Shown: positions 56,469 through 62,896 of the stretch, piece after piece | Layout: every line of letters begins with the position of its first letter | How positions within the stretch are numbered: the stretch's first letter is position 1 | Origin: Limimaricola sp. G21655-S1 | GTDB lineage: Bacteria; Pseudomonadota; Alphaproteobacteria; Rhodobacterales; Rhodobacteraceae | Assembly (NCBI RefSeq): GCF_027213785.1 | Contig: NZ_JAPWGO010000007.1 | Location: forward strand, 1-64,000 | DNA: 64,000 bases | Direction of reading: 5' to 3' | Made by a program: the position numbers and the translations under genes | Notes under the pieces: generated by a model | What the model was told of the DNA's origin: nothing | Seen by the model: only the letters and a program-made list of their open reading frames with translations | Databases searched by the model: none

Positions 56469-56824
56469 AGCGGTTCCTCATCGGTGTTCATGAAGGCCGA
56501 GGACACCTCGACCGGGTTCATGATCGGCGGCAGCATTTCGGGCGGAAAGCCCACCTGTTCGATCTGGCCAAAGGCCTCGGGGCGCAGCGGCAGCAGACCC
56601 AGCCGGTCGAAGTTCAGGTCGGCGAGGTCGCGTAGCCGGTCGGGACGGTTGAGATAGGCCCATTCGGCGTTGAGCATGCCCAGACGGGCATGTGCCGCGC
56701 CGATCCGCGCATAGAGCTGGCGCACCTCGCGCAGGCTCTGCTGCGTGCTGTAATTCTCCTGATAGGCCCAGAAGCCCAAGGCGACGACGGCCAGCGCCGA
56801 CAGCACGTAGATCACGCCCCTCAT
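56465..56824 (-). CDS. ftsL: cell division protein FtsL
   Basis: This 119-residue bitopic protein has an N-terminal helix ([21 protein letters not shown]), then a coiled-coil-like segment ([46 protein letters not shown]). It forms the FtsQLB complex that activates FtsWI. Sequence conservation is low in the family, but position between rsmH and ftsI, size and the [14 protein letters not shown] block are diagnostic. Both ends overlap neighbours by 4 nt. Confidence 0.93.
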   Translation of the reverse strand: MRGVIYVLSALAVVALGFWAYQENYSTQQSLREVRQLYARIGAAHARLGMLNAEWAYLNRPDRLRDLADLNFDRLGLLPLRPEAFGQIEQVGFPPEMLPPIMNPVEVSSAFMNTDEEPL

Positions 56825-57795
56825 CGACGTTTCTCCCCTTTGTCCAGAATAGGCATGCCCAGCGCGGCCGGATCGGCCCGCCCCGCCGGGGCTGTGGTGC
56901 GCCGCGCCACCCTAAGCCGCGCCGAGCGCGCGCGCGGGTTGGCGGCCAGTTCCTCGTCGTCGGGCCCGGCGGCCTTGCGCCCGACCAGTTCTAAGGCCGG
57001 CGGCGGCCCCTCGACCTCGGGGGCGAAGCGGTTGGCGTTGCCGGTGGCACCGGCGCGCAGCTGCATGAAGCGCTTGACCATGCGGTCCTCGACCGAATGG
57101 AAGGTCACGACGCCCAGCAGCCCGCCGGGCTTCAGCGCCCGCTCGGCCGCGGCGAGCCCCTCGTAGAGCTCGTCATATTCCTCGTTCACCGCGATGCGCA
57201 GCGCCTGGAAGCTACGGGTCGCCGGATTGGACTGGCCCGGCTTCTGGCGCGGCAGGCAGCGCGCGATGATTTCGGCCAGCTGCAGCGTCGTGGTGACGGG
57301 GCGCGCGGCGACGATGGCGCGGGCGATGCGGCGGCTCTGCCGCTCCTCGCCATAGAGAAACAGGATCCGCGCGAGATGCGCCTCGTCCGCCTCGTTGACG
57401 ATATCGGCGGCCGAGGGGCCGGTCGTGCCCATGCGCATGTCGAGGGGGCCGTCCTTCTGGAAGGAGAAGCCCCGCTCGGGCTGGTCGATCTGCATCGAGG
57501 AGACGCCGAGATCGAGCACCACGCCGTCGAGCGGCTCGCCCGCAAGCTGATCGAGTTGGGAGAATCGCCCCTCGCGCATCTGCAGCCGGTCGCCATACTG
57601 CCCGGCCCAGGCCCTGGCCATATCGAAGGTCGAGGGATCGCGATCCACAGCGAATACCTTGTCGGCGCCGGCATCGAGCAGCGCCCGCGTATAGCCGCCC
57701 GCACCGAAGGTGCCGTCGAGCCAGACCCCCTGGATCGGTTGCAGCGCCGCGATCAGCGGCCGCAGCAATACCGGCACATGAGGCGCATCGGCCAT
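56821..57795 (-). CDS. rsmH: 16S rRNA (cytosine(1402)-N4)-methyltransferase RsmH
   Basis: This 324-residue SAM methyltransferase (formerly MraW) methylates C1402 in the ribosomal P site. It starts [35 protein letters not shown], with the SAM motif DGTFGAGG, then [31 protein letters not shown] and [14 protein letters not shown]. It begins 3 nt after mraZ and overlaps ftsL by 4 nt. Confidence 0.96.
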   Translation of the reverse strand: MADAPHVPVLLRPLIAALQPIQGVWLDGTFGAGGYTRALLDAGADKVFAVDRDPSTFDMARAWAGQYGDRLQMREGRFSQLDQLAGEPLDGVVLDLGVSSMQIDQPERGFSFQKDGPLDMRMGTTGPSAADIVNEADEAHLARILFLYGEERQSRRIARAIVAARPVTTTLQLAEIIARCLPRQKPGQSNPATRSFQALRIAVNEEYDELYEGLAAAERALKPGGLLGVVTFHSVEDRMVKRFMQLRAGATGNANRFAPEVEGPPPALELVGRKAAGPDDEELAANPRARSARLRVARRTTAPAGRADPAALGMPILDKGEKRR

Positions 57796-57798
57796 GAT

Positions 57799-58293
57799 TC
57801 AGAGCCCTTCCACGAGGCTGAGCGGATCGAAGCCCTCGGGCTGTTCCTCGAGCCAGTCGGTGACCTCCTGGCCCACGGTCTGCTCGAAGGTGTCGGCCTT
57901 CCAGATTTCGAAATAGTCGCCGACGCCCATGAACAGAACCTCGCCCTGCTCCAACCCGAGCTTGCGACGCTGGCGGATCGGCATGACGATCCGGCCGTCG
58001 CGGTCGACCTCGAGCTTCATCGACTGGCCCAGATAGAGCCGGCTGACCATCTGCTTTTGCTTGGAGCCGGCAGGCATGGCCCGGATCTGGGCCGCGATAC
58101 GGTCGAACTCCTCGACCGAATAGACCCGCAGGTTGTCCTTAAGATGGTCACCGAACTGCAGGTAAAGCTTGGGAGAAAGTCCCTCGGTCCAATCCGGATC
58201 ACCGGCTTCGAGCACGCGGCGGAAGTCGGCCGGGATGGACATGCGCCCTTTCCCGTCGATCTTCTGCGGATACTCTCCGGTGAAACCCAGCAC
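57799..58293 (-). CDS. mraZ: transcriptional regulator MraZ
   Basis: This 164-residue protein carries two AbrB-like SpoVT domains: one at about 6-55 (EYPQKIDGKGRMSIPADFRRVLE) and one at about 85-130 (SMKLEVDRDGRIVMPIRQRRKLGLEQGEVLFMGVGDYFEIW). MraZ binds short TGGGN repeats upstream of its own operon and represses it in E. coli. The start is a GTG at 58293; the only Shine-Dalgarno-like stretch is AAGGG about 12 nt upstream. Candidate TGGG repeats lie 17-31 nt and about 270 nt upstream. Confidence 0.95.
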   Translation of the reverse strand: MLGFTGEYPQKIDGKGRMSIPADFRRVLEAGDPDWTEGLSPKLYLQFGDHLKDNLRVYSVEEFDRIAAQIRAMPAGSKQKQMVSRLYLGQSMKLEVDRDGRIVMPIRQRRKLGLEQGEVLFMGVGDYFEIWKADTFEQTVGQEVTDWLEEQPEGFDPLSLVEGL

Positions 58294-58309
58294 GCGTATC
58301 GAGACCCTT

Positions 58310-58324
58310 GCCCATGCCCGCCCA
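58310..58324 (-). promoter_or_regulatory. candidate MraZ site next to the mraZ start (two TGGGC repeats, 10-nt period)
   Basis: On the coding strand the sequence reads TGGGC-N5-TGGGC (58324 to 58310), followed at the next 10-nt step by no clear third copy. MraZ in E. coli recognises TGGGN repeats separated by 5 nt. Position just upstream of the mraZ start fits autoregulation, but two short G-rich repeats could occur by chance in high-GC DNA. Confidence 0.45.
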
Positions 58325-58558
58325 GGTCAGAGACCTCGTGATACGAAAACGGCGGACCGAGCTGCTGCCACTGCTCGATCCGCCGCATCGTCCCGTTTCC
58401 GGGATGTCCGATCGCGCGCGCCACCTGGGGGGATGTCTGCTCGCTCGCGCGCCGGATCTCTTGTTAGAAAACAGCGGGTTGCCTGTATGAACCTGCTAAT
58501 TTTTTGCCGATGGGGTCTTGGTGCCCCTAGTCCGTTTGTCCACCGTTTCCTTGGCCAC

Positions 58559-58583
58559 AGGGATGCCATGGGAATTCATGGGA
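58559..58583 (+). promoter_or_regulatory. candidate distal MraZ site (AGGGA-N5-TGGGA-N5-TGGGA)
   Basis: Three G-rich pentamers start at 58559, 58569 and 58579, an exact 10-nt period, with spacers TGCCA and ATTCA. This equals the triple TGGGN array reported for MraZ except for A at the first base of copy one. It lies on the strand opposite to the operon's coding strand, about 270 nt upstream of mraZ. Confidence 0.5.
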
Positions 58584-58639
58584 GGCAACAAATTTCAGGT
58601 CTAAAATGCCGGTTCGAGGGACAGTGTTTGCCGCTCGCT

Positions 58640-58866
58640 TCCCGCGAATGACGCTGATTTCGTCGAAAAACCACACGATCTAGAGATCATGTCGAACTGA
58701 ATACAAGATATTGTGATCTAAGATTGTGACCTAAAATCCTCGCCTTTCCCAAAGAGCGGCGCGGTTCGCTTAGCAGGATCCCGCGCAGGGATTGGCAAAA
58801 AGCCCCGCATTCTCAACAGAGTCGCCTAAGTTGTGGATAAGACCGGGGATAACCTTACCAACCTGC
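58640..58866. other. AT-rich spacer with 13-nt direct repeats and a consensus DnaA box
   Basis: This part of the 662-nt mraZ-mrp intergenic region contains no gene that I can support. It is AT-rich at about 58650-58740. GTGATCTAAGAT (58713-58724) and GTGACCTAAAAT (58726-58737) form 13-nt tandem repeats. TGTGGATAA (58832-58840) is the exact complement of the DnaA consensus TTATCCACA, and CGGGGATAA (58844-58852) is a weaker same-orientation copy. Possible roles are DnaA-dependent control of the division cluster or an origin-like element; neither is shown. Confidence 0.55.
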
Positions 58867-58943
58867 CCGAATCGACAGGCTCGATTCGGATAACGGCCCA
58901 GAGGTTCCATGAGTTCCCGGCCCGAGATCCCATGAGATCCCGG
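58867..58943. repeat. inverted repeat and 14-nt direct repeats downstream of mrp
   Basis: CCGAATCGA / TCGATTCGG (58867-58889, 5-nt spacer) is a perfect 9-bp inverted repeat holding two GANTC sites, the target of CcrM methylase. CCATGAGTTCCCGG (58907-58920) recurs as CCATGAGATCCCGG (58930-58943) with one mismatch. They lie just after the mrp stop and may mark its 3' end. Confidence 0.5.
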
Positions 58944-58955
58944 ACCGGGGCGCGA

Positions 58956-60059
58956 TCAGGCCATGCCACCTGCGATCAGCCCGCGCGCGATCTTGGCATA
59001 GGCCTCGGACATGGCCCCTTCACCGGCCGCCACGGGTGTCCCCGCGTCGCCCGCGAGACGCGTGTCGAGATCGATGGGCAAGCTGCCCAACAGAGGCACG
59101 CCCAGCCGCTCGGCCTCAAGCCCCACACCACCATGACCGAAGATATGTGCCTCGTGGCCGCATTGCGGGCATATATAGAGAGACATGTTCTCGATCAGGC
59201 CCAGCACCGGGGTCTTGAGCGTCTTGAACATGTCGATCGCCTTGCGCGCGTCGAGCAGCGCCACGTCCTGCGGCGTCGACACCACGAGCGCGCCGGTCAG
59301 ATGCGTGCGCTGGCACAATGTAAGCTGCACGTCGCCGGTGCCGGGCGGCAGGTCGACGATCAGCACGTCGAGCTCGCCCCAGGCCACCTGGCCGATCAAC
59401 TGCTGCAGCGCCCCCATCAGCATCGGGCCGCGCCAGACCACCGCCTTGTCGGGATCCACCATGAGCCCGATCGACATCATGGTGACGCCATGCGCATGCA
59501 GCGGCTCGATGGTCTTGCCGTCCGGCGAGCCGGGGCGCTTGTTCACCCCCATCATGCGGGGCTGCGAGGGGCCATAGATGTCGGCGTCGAGCAACCCCAC
59601 GCGTCGCCCCTGGCGCGCCAGCGCCACGGCGAGATTCGAGGCGACGGTCGATTTGCCCACCCCGCCCTTGCCGGATCCGACCGCGAGGATGCGGTCGACT
59701 CCGGCGACCCGTTGCGGCCCGGTCTGACCGGGGGCCTGCGGCGTCGGATGACGACCGATCTTGAGCGAGGGCGCCTCGCCCTGCGGCGCCTGCCTCGCGG
59801 CGGGGCTCGCCGGACCATGCGCCGTCAGCAGAACGCTGACATGGTCGACGCCGGAAAGCGCCGCCACAGCGGCCTCGGCCGCCCGGCGGACCGGCTCCAT
59901 GCCGCGCGCGGCGTCGGAATCGGGAGCCTCGATGACGAACCGCACATGGCCGCCATCGATTCCAATGGCGCGGACCATGTCGCGCGTCACCAGATCGCCG
60001 CCACCGGGCAGCCCGATGCGGCGCAATTCGTCGAGGATTTGGTCACGCGTCACTGTCAT
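58956..60059 (-). CDS. mrp: Mrp/ApbC (Nbp35-type) Fe-S cluster carrier ATPase
   Basis: This 367-residue protein has an N-terminal MIP18 (DUF59) domain (about 1-80), a linker rich in Pro/Gln, and a P-loop domain with the deviant Walker A GSGKGGVGKST at 128-138. The cluster-binding pair Cys297-x-x-Cys300 is in SLYICPQCGHE, and VDLPPGTGDVQLTL is conserved. It binds and delivers Fe-S clusters to apo-proteins in the cytosol. It is monocistronic as far as visible: a 662-nt gap lies downstream and a 318-nt gap, shared with the divergent DUF1127 gene, lies upstream. Confidence 0.94.
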   Translation of the reverse strand: MTVTRDQILDELRRIGLPGGGDLVTRDMVRAIGIDGGHVRFVIEAPDSDAARGMEPVRRAAEAAVAALSGVDHVSVLLTAHGPASPAARQAPQGEAPSLKIGRHPTPQAPGQTGPQRVAGVDRILAVGSGKGGVGKSTVASNLAVALARQGRRVGLLDADIYGPSQPRMMGVNKRPGSPDGKTIEPLHAHGVTMMSIGLMVDPDKAVVWRGPMLMGALQQLIGQVAWGELDVLIVDLPPGTGDVQLTLCQRTHLTGALVVSTPQDVALLDARKAIDMFKTLKTPVLGLIENMSLYICPQCGHEAHIFGHGGVGLEAERLGVPLLGSLPIDLDTRLAGDAGTPVAAGEGAMSEAYAKIARGLIAGGMA

Positions 60060-60377
60060 CTCGGTTCCGTTTCCTATGTTCCATCAGGGCGCTGCCCGAT
60101 TGCCGCGCAAGACTCGTGCTTTGCCGCCCAATGCGCAAGCAGCCATGAAAAACCTGACATGACGCTAAGGAAGTCCATGTTTTCATGAAATTTTTACCAT
60201 GCGCTCGCTGCATAGCAGCATTGCCGTTCCGAGGGATTGTGCATCCGCAGCACGTGGCTATTTTGATCCTCGAAGACGCAATACGGCGCCTTCGACGACC
60301 GGTCCCGAGATCTGGGATCGACCAGAACCGAGCAGACCGGCCCGCCGATTGGGCCCCGAATGAAAGAGGTATGCGAC
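60060..60377. other. divergent regulatory region between mrp and the DUF1127-small RNA locus
   Basis: This 318-nt gap holds no supportable gene. It contains TTTCATGAAA (60181-60190, perfect palindrome), the dyad GCTGC-ATA-GCAGC (60207-60219) and a plus-strand promoter candidate at 60237-60264. The 113 nt after the promoter would form the 5' leader of the DUF1127 mRNA. Confidence 0.5.
60237..60264 (+). promoter_or_regulatory. candidate promoter of the DUF1127-hairpin array operon
   Basis: TTGTGC (60237-60242) and TATTTT (60259-60264) are 16 nt apart, about 115 nt upstream of the DUF1127 start. In R. sphaeroides the equivalent operon is driven by the alternative heat-shock sigma factors RpoHI/RpoHII. 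Whether this promoter belongs to that class cannot be told from one sequence. Confidence 0.5.
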
Positions 60378-60587
60378 ATGGCATACACGACCGAAACCCG
60401 CAGCGCCGGCCTTGGCCAGCGCATCGCCGCCTTCCGCGCCACTCTGGCCGACCGCGTGGCGAAGAACAAGATCTATCGCTCGACTTATAACGAGCTGCAG
60501 GCGCTGACCGATCGCGACCTCGCCGATCTCGGCATCAGCCGCTCGATGATCAAGCGGATCGCGATCGAGGCCGCCGAGGCCAAGTAA
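60378..60587 (+). CDS. DUF1127 protein, probable CcaF1 homologue (RNA-binding, small RNA maturation)
   Basis: This 69-residue basic protein has a DUF1127 core near its C-terminus: IYRSTYNELQALTDRDLADLGISRSMIKRIAIEAA. A basic helix (GLGQRIAAFRATLADRVAKNK) precedes it. In R. sphaeroides a DUF1127 protein (RSP_6037, CcaF1) is the first gene of an operon with the CcsR small RNAs and affects their processing. Here the same order holds: the stop at 60587 is 15 nt from the first hairpin of a long CCTCCTCCC array. AGAGGT lies 5-8 nt before the ATG. Size and context make CcaF1 orthology likely, but DUF1127 proteins are numerous. Confidence 0.85.
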   Translation: MAYTTETRSAGLGQRIAAFRATLADRVAKNKIYRSTYNELQALTDRDLADLGISRSMIKRIAIEAAEAK

Positions 60588-60602
60588 AAGTTTCCCAGTT
60601 CC

Positions 60603-61347
60603 CGACCGGTTCCTCCTCCTCCCTGAACCGGTCGCGAGCCGCGGTCCCGCCCCTCCTCCTCCCTGGGTGGCCCGCAACGAGGCGACGGCATCTTCCTCCT
60701 CCCTGATGCCGTCGCCTTGAAGAACGACAGAGTTACGGGCCGCCCCCTCCTCCTCCCTGGGGCGTGCACGTAGATCAGACCGGCAGGGTCCTCCTCCTCC
60801 CTGACCCAGCCGGTCGCACACCACGGGCGCTTCTCCTCCTCCCTTGGAGCGCACGCGGACCATAGAGCAGCGGGGCTTCCTCCTCCCTGCCCCGTCGCTC
60901 GCAGGAATTCACGGATACGGGCCGCCCCCTCCTCCTCCCTGGGGCGCGCACGTAGATCAGACCGGCAGGGTCCTCCTCCTCCCTGACCCAGCCGGTCGCA
61001 CACCACGGGCGCTTCTCCTCCTCCCTTGGAGCGCACGCGGATCAGAGCGACGGGACCTCCTCCTCCCTGTCCCGTCGCTCGCGAAATTCGAATACGGGCC
61101 GTTCCCTCCTCCTCCCTGGAACGGCGCGCATCAGACCGGCGGGGTCCTCCTCCTCCCTGACCCCGCCGGTCGCACAGGATACGGATGCCCTTCCTCCCAA
61201 CACGGCATTCGTTGCATAGACCGGCCGGGCCCTCCTCCCTGGTTCGTGCCGGTCGACCGAGACGGCAGCGGGTTCTCCTCCTCCTCCCCGAGGATCCGCC
61301 GACCGGTACAGACGGCGGCGCCCCTCCTCCTCCCTGGGCGTCGCCGT
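60603..61347 (+). ncRNA. array of about 17 CCUCCUCCC-loop stem-loops (expanded CcsR / cuckoo RNA locus)
   Basis: Consecutive hairpins share a 12-nt loop of the type YTCCTCCTCCCT on stems of unrelated sequence: 60603-60634, 60641-60675, 60681-60716 (12 bp), 60741-60764, 60778-60815, 60827-60852, 60865-60900, 60923-60946, 60960-60997, 61009-61034, 61045-61080 (12 bp), 61098-61125, 61134-61171 (13 bp), 61185-61208 (degenerate loop), 61219-61254, 61268-61299 and 61312-61347. Stem arms covary while loops stay fixed, which is strong evidence for selected RNA structure. The loop mimics the 16S anti-Shine-Dalgarno. R. sphaeroides CcsR1-4 have this motif and lie behind a DUF1127 gene, as here; the copy number here is far larger. 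Processing into several small RNAs is inferred. Confidence 0.9.
60734..61041 (+). repeat. 126-bp near-identical direct repeat inside the hairpin array (182-nt period)
   Basis: Positions 60734-60859 and 60916-61041 differ at only one base (T60765 versus C60947). Each copy carries three hairpins, and the fourth hairpin of each unit (60865-60900, 61045-61080) is related in position but diverged in stem. A third, more diverged unit begins at 61093 (hairpins 61098-61125 and 61134-61171). The array therefore grew by tandem duplication of a unit of about 180 nt. Confidence 0.9.
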
Positions 61348-61360
61348 TTCTCGTTTTGGG
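61312..61360 (+). terminator. terminator of the small RNA array, itself carrying the CCTCCTCCC loop
   Basis: The last hairpin (stem ACGGCGGCGCCC / GGGCGTCGCCGT, 12 bp with one GU pair, loop CTCCTCCTCCCT) is followed by TTCTCGTTTTGGG. The loop motif and a T-rich tail coincide, so the final element appears to double as the intrinsic terminator of the whole transcript. Confidence 0.75.
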
Positions 61361-61397
61361 CCTTTCCATTTCCGCCCGGCGGTGCAGATTGGCGCGC

Positions 61398-62003
61398 ATG
61401 ACCGCGCTCTCGCTCCTCCCTGCCCTGATGGGCTTCGCCCTCGTCACCCTGTTCACCCCGGGGCCGAACAACCTGATGCTCATGGCGTCCGGCGCCAATT
61501 TCGGCCTGCGCCGCTCGGTGCCGCACATGGCGGGGGTGGCGCTCGGCTTCGCCGCGATGGCGGGGCTCGTCGGGCTGGGGCTGGCGCAGGTGTTCGAGAT
61601 CTGGCCGGTGCTGACCAGCCTGCTCCGCGTCATCTCGATCGGCTTCCTGCTCTGGCTGGCCTGGAAGATCGCCACGGCCGCCCCGAGATCGGCGGACGCA
61701 CCCGAGACCGAAGGGCGGCCGCTGACCTTCCTGCAGGCCGCGGCCTTCCAATGGGTCAACCCCAAGGCATGGGCGATGTCGGTGACCGCGACCAGCGCCT
61801 ATGTGGGGGATGCCGGGCTGTTCGGCGTCGCGCTCGTGGTCGCAGTCTTCGCGGCGATGGGCACGGTTTCGGCCGGGCTCTGGACCGTGTTGGGACAGGG
61901 GTTGCGCCGGCTGCTGTCGGACCCGCTGCGGCTGCGGATCTTCAACATCGTCATGGCAGCGCTGCTCGTCGCCACGCTGTGGCCGATCCTCGCGGCGCTG
62001 TAA
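61398..62003 (+). CDS. LysE/RhtB family amino-acid exporter
   Basis: This 201-residue membrane protein has about six helices and the LysE-family N-terminal block LVTLFTPGPNNLMLMASGANFGLRRSVPHMAGVALGF. The conserved FQWVNPKAWAMSVTA comes after the third helix. These proteins export amino acids or related metabolites by proton antiport; the substrate is unknown. The ATG at 61398 is chosen because the open frame upstream runs through the hairpin array. Only 50 nt separate it from the array terminator, so it either has a very short promoter region or relies on read-through. Confidence 0.88.
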   Translation: MTALSLLPALMGFALVTLFTPGPNNLMLMASGANFGLRRSVPHMAGVALGFAAMAGLVGLGLAQVFEIWPVLTSLLRVISIGFLLWLAWKIATAAPRSADAPETEGRPLTFLQAAAFQWVNPKAWAMSVTATSAYVGDAGLFGVALVVAVFAAMGTVSAGLWTVLGQGLRRLLSDPLRLRIFNIVMAALLVATLWPILAAL

Positions 62004-62071
62004 CGCGAAACGCCGAAGACCCGTCAAGGTCCCCGGCGCTCGGATCGCTTTGCCACGCAGCCGGCTAGGCC

Positions 62072-62821
62072 TCAGCCCTCGGCATAGGCCTGCATCACCT
62101 CGTCGGAGGCCTCGACATTGGTGGTGACGGTCTGCACGTCGTCGTCATCCTCGAGCGTCTCCACCAGCTTCATCAGCTTGGCGAACTCCTCGGCGTCGAG
62201 CGGCGTGCGGTTCTGCGGCTTCCAGATCAGCTTGGTGGTCTCACTCTCGCCGAGCGAGGCCTCGAGCGCCGTCGCCACCTCGTTGAGATCGGTGTCGGCG
62301 CAGTAGATCCAGTGGCCGTCCTCGTCGCTCTCGACATCCTCGGCGCCGGCCTCGATCGCGGCCATCATCACCGTGTCGGCATCGCCGACCTCGGCCTTGT
62401 AGTGGATTTCGCCCTTGCGATCGAACATGAAGGACACCGAGCCGGTCTCGCCGAGATTGCCGCCGCTCTTGCCGAAGGTCGAGCGCACGTTCGAGGCGGT
62501 GCGGTTGCGGTTGTCGGTCATCGCCTCGACGATGACGGCGACGCCGCCGGGACCGTAGCCCTCGTAGCGGATCTCGTCATAGCTCTCGGCGTCGCCGCCC
62601 TGCGACTTCTTGATGGCGCGGTCGATCACGTCCTTGGGGACCGAGACCGACTTGGCCTCCTTCACGGCCATGCGCAGGCGCGGATTCTTGTCGGGATCGG
62701 GGTCGCCCATCTTGGCGGCGACGGTGATCTCCTTGGAGAGCTTCGAGAACAGCTTGGAGCGCGCGGCGTCCTGCCGCCCCTTGCGGTGCTGGATGTTGGC
62801 CCATTTGGAATGGCCGGCCAT
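62072..62821 (-). CDS. YebC/PmpR-family regulatory or translation-linked protein
   Basis: This 249-residue protein has the full YebC signature [39 protein letters not shown], then [52 protein letters not shown]. The family was described as DNA-binding regulators; newer work links YebC to relief of ribosome stalling at proline stretches. The length is standard. It is convergent with the LysE-type gene and downstream of the SLC13-type gene on the same strand. Confidence 0.93.
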   Translation of the reverse strand: MAGHSKWANIQHRKGRQDAARSKLFSKLSKEITVAAKMGDPDPDKNPRLRMAVKEAKSVSVPKDVIDRAIKKSQGGDAESYDEIRYEGYGPGGVAVIVEAMTDNRNRTASNVRSTFGKSGGNLGETGSVSFMFDRKGEIHYKAEVGDADTVMMAAIEAGAEDVESDEDGHWIYCADTDLNEVATALEASLGESETTKLIWKPQNRTPLDAEEFAKLMKLVETLEDDDDVQTVTTNVEASDEVMQAYAEG

Positions 62822-62896
62822 GGCGGGGCTCCTGTCGTGATATGCGAAAGTCCGGGTCTCTATATGCCAGCCCCCGCGAAGGGGGCAAGCGGTCCC

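Noticed and set aside
58169-58651. Plus-strand reading frame covering the mraZ start and upstream region
   Set aside because: It overlaps mraZ antisense and the regulatory region, and its peptide is Ser/Arg/Ala-rich with no start signal or domain.
58294-58955. Chromosomal origin of replication
   Set aside because: One perfect DnaA box plus an AT-rich tract is not sufficient, and the usual neighbours (hemE, parAB, gid genes) are absent. Kept only as a finding to test.
60603-61347. CRISPR array
   Set aside because: The repeated part is only about 12 nt, spacers are self-complementary stems flanking it, and no cas genes are present.
60485-61765. A long minus-strand reading frame through the hairpin array coding Gly/Arg/Glu repeats (GRRRGRP-like)
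   Set aside because: It is the translation of the reverse complement of repeated CTCCTCCTCCCT loops. Stems covary as RNA, the plus strand carries the DUF1127 context, and the peptide has no domain.
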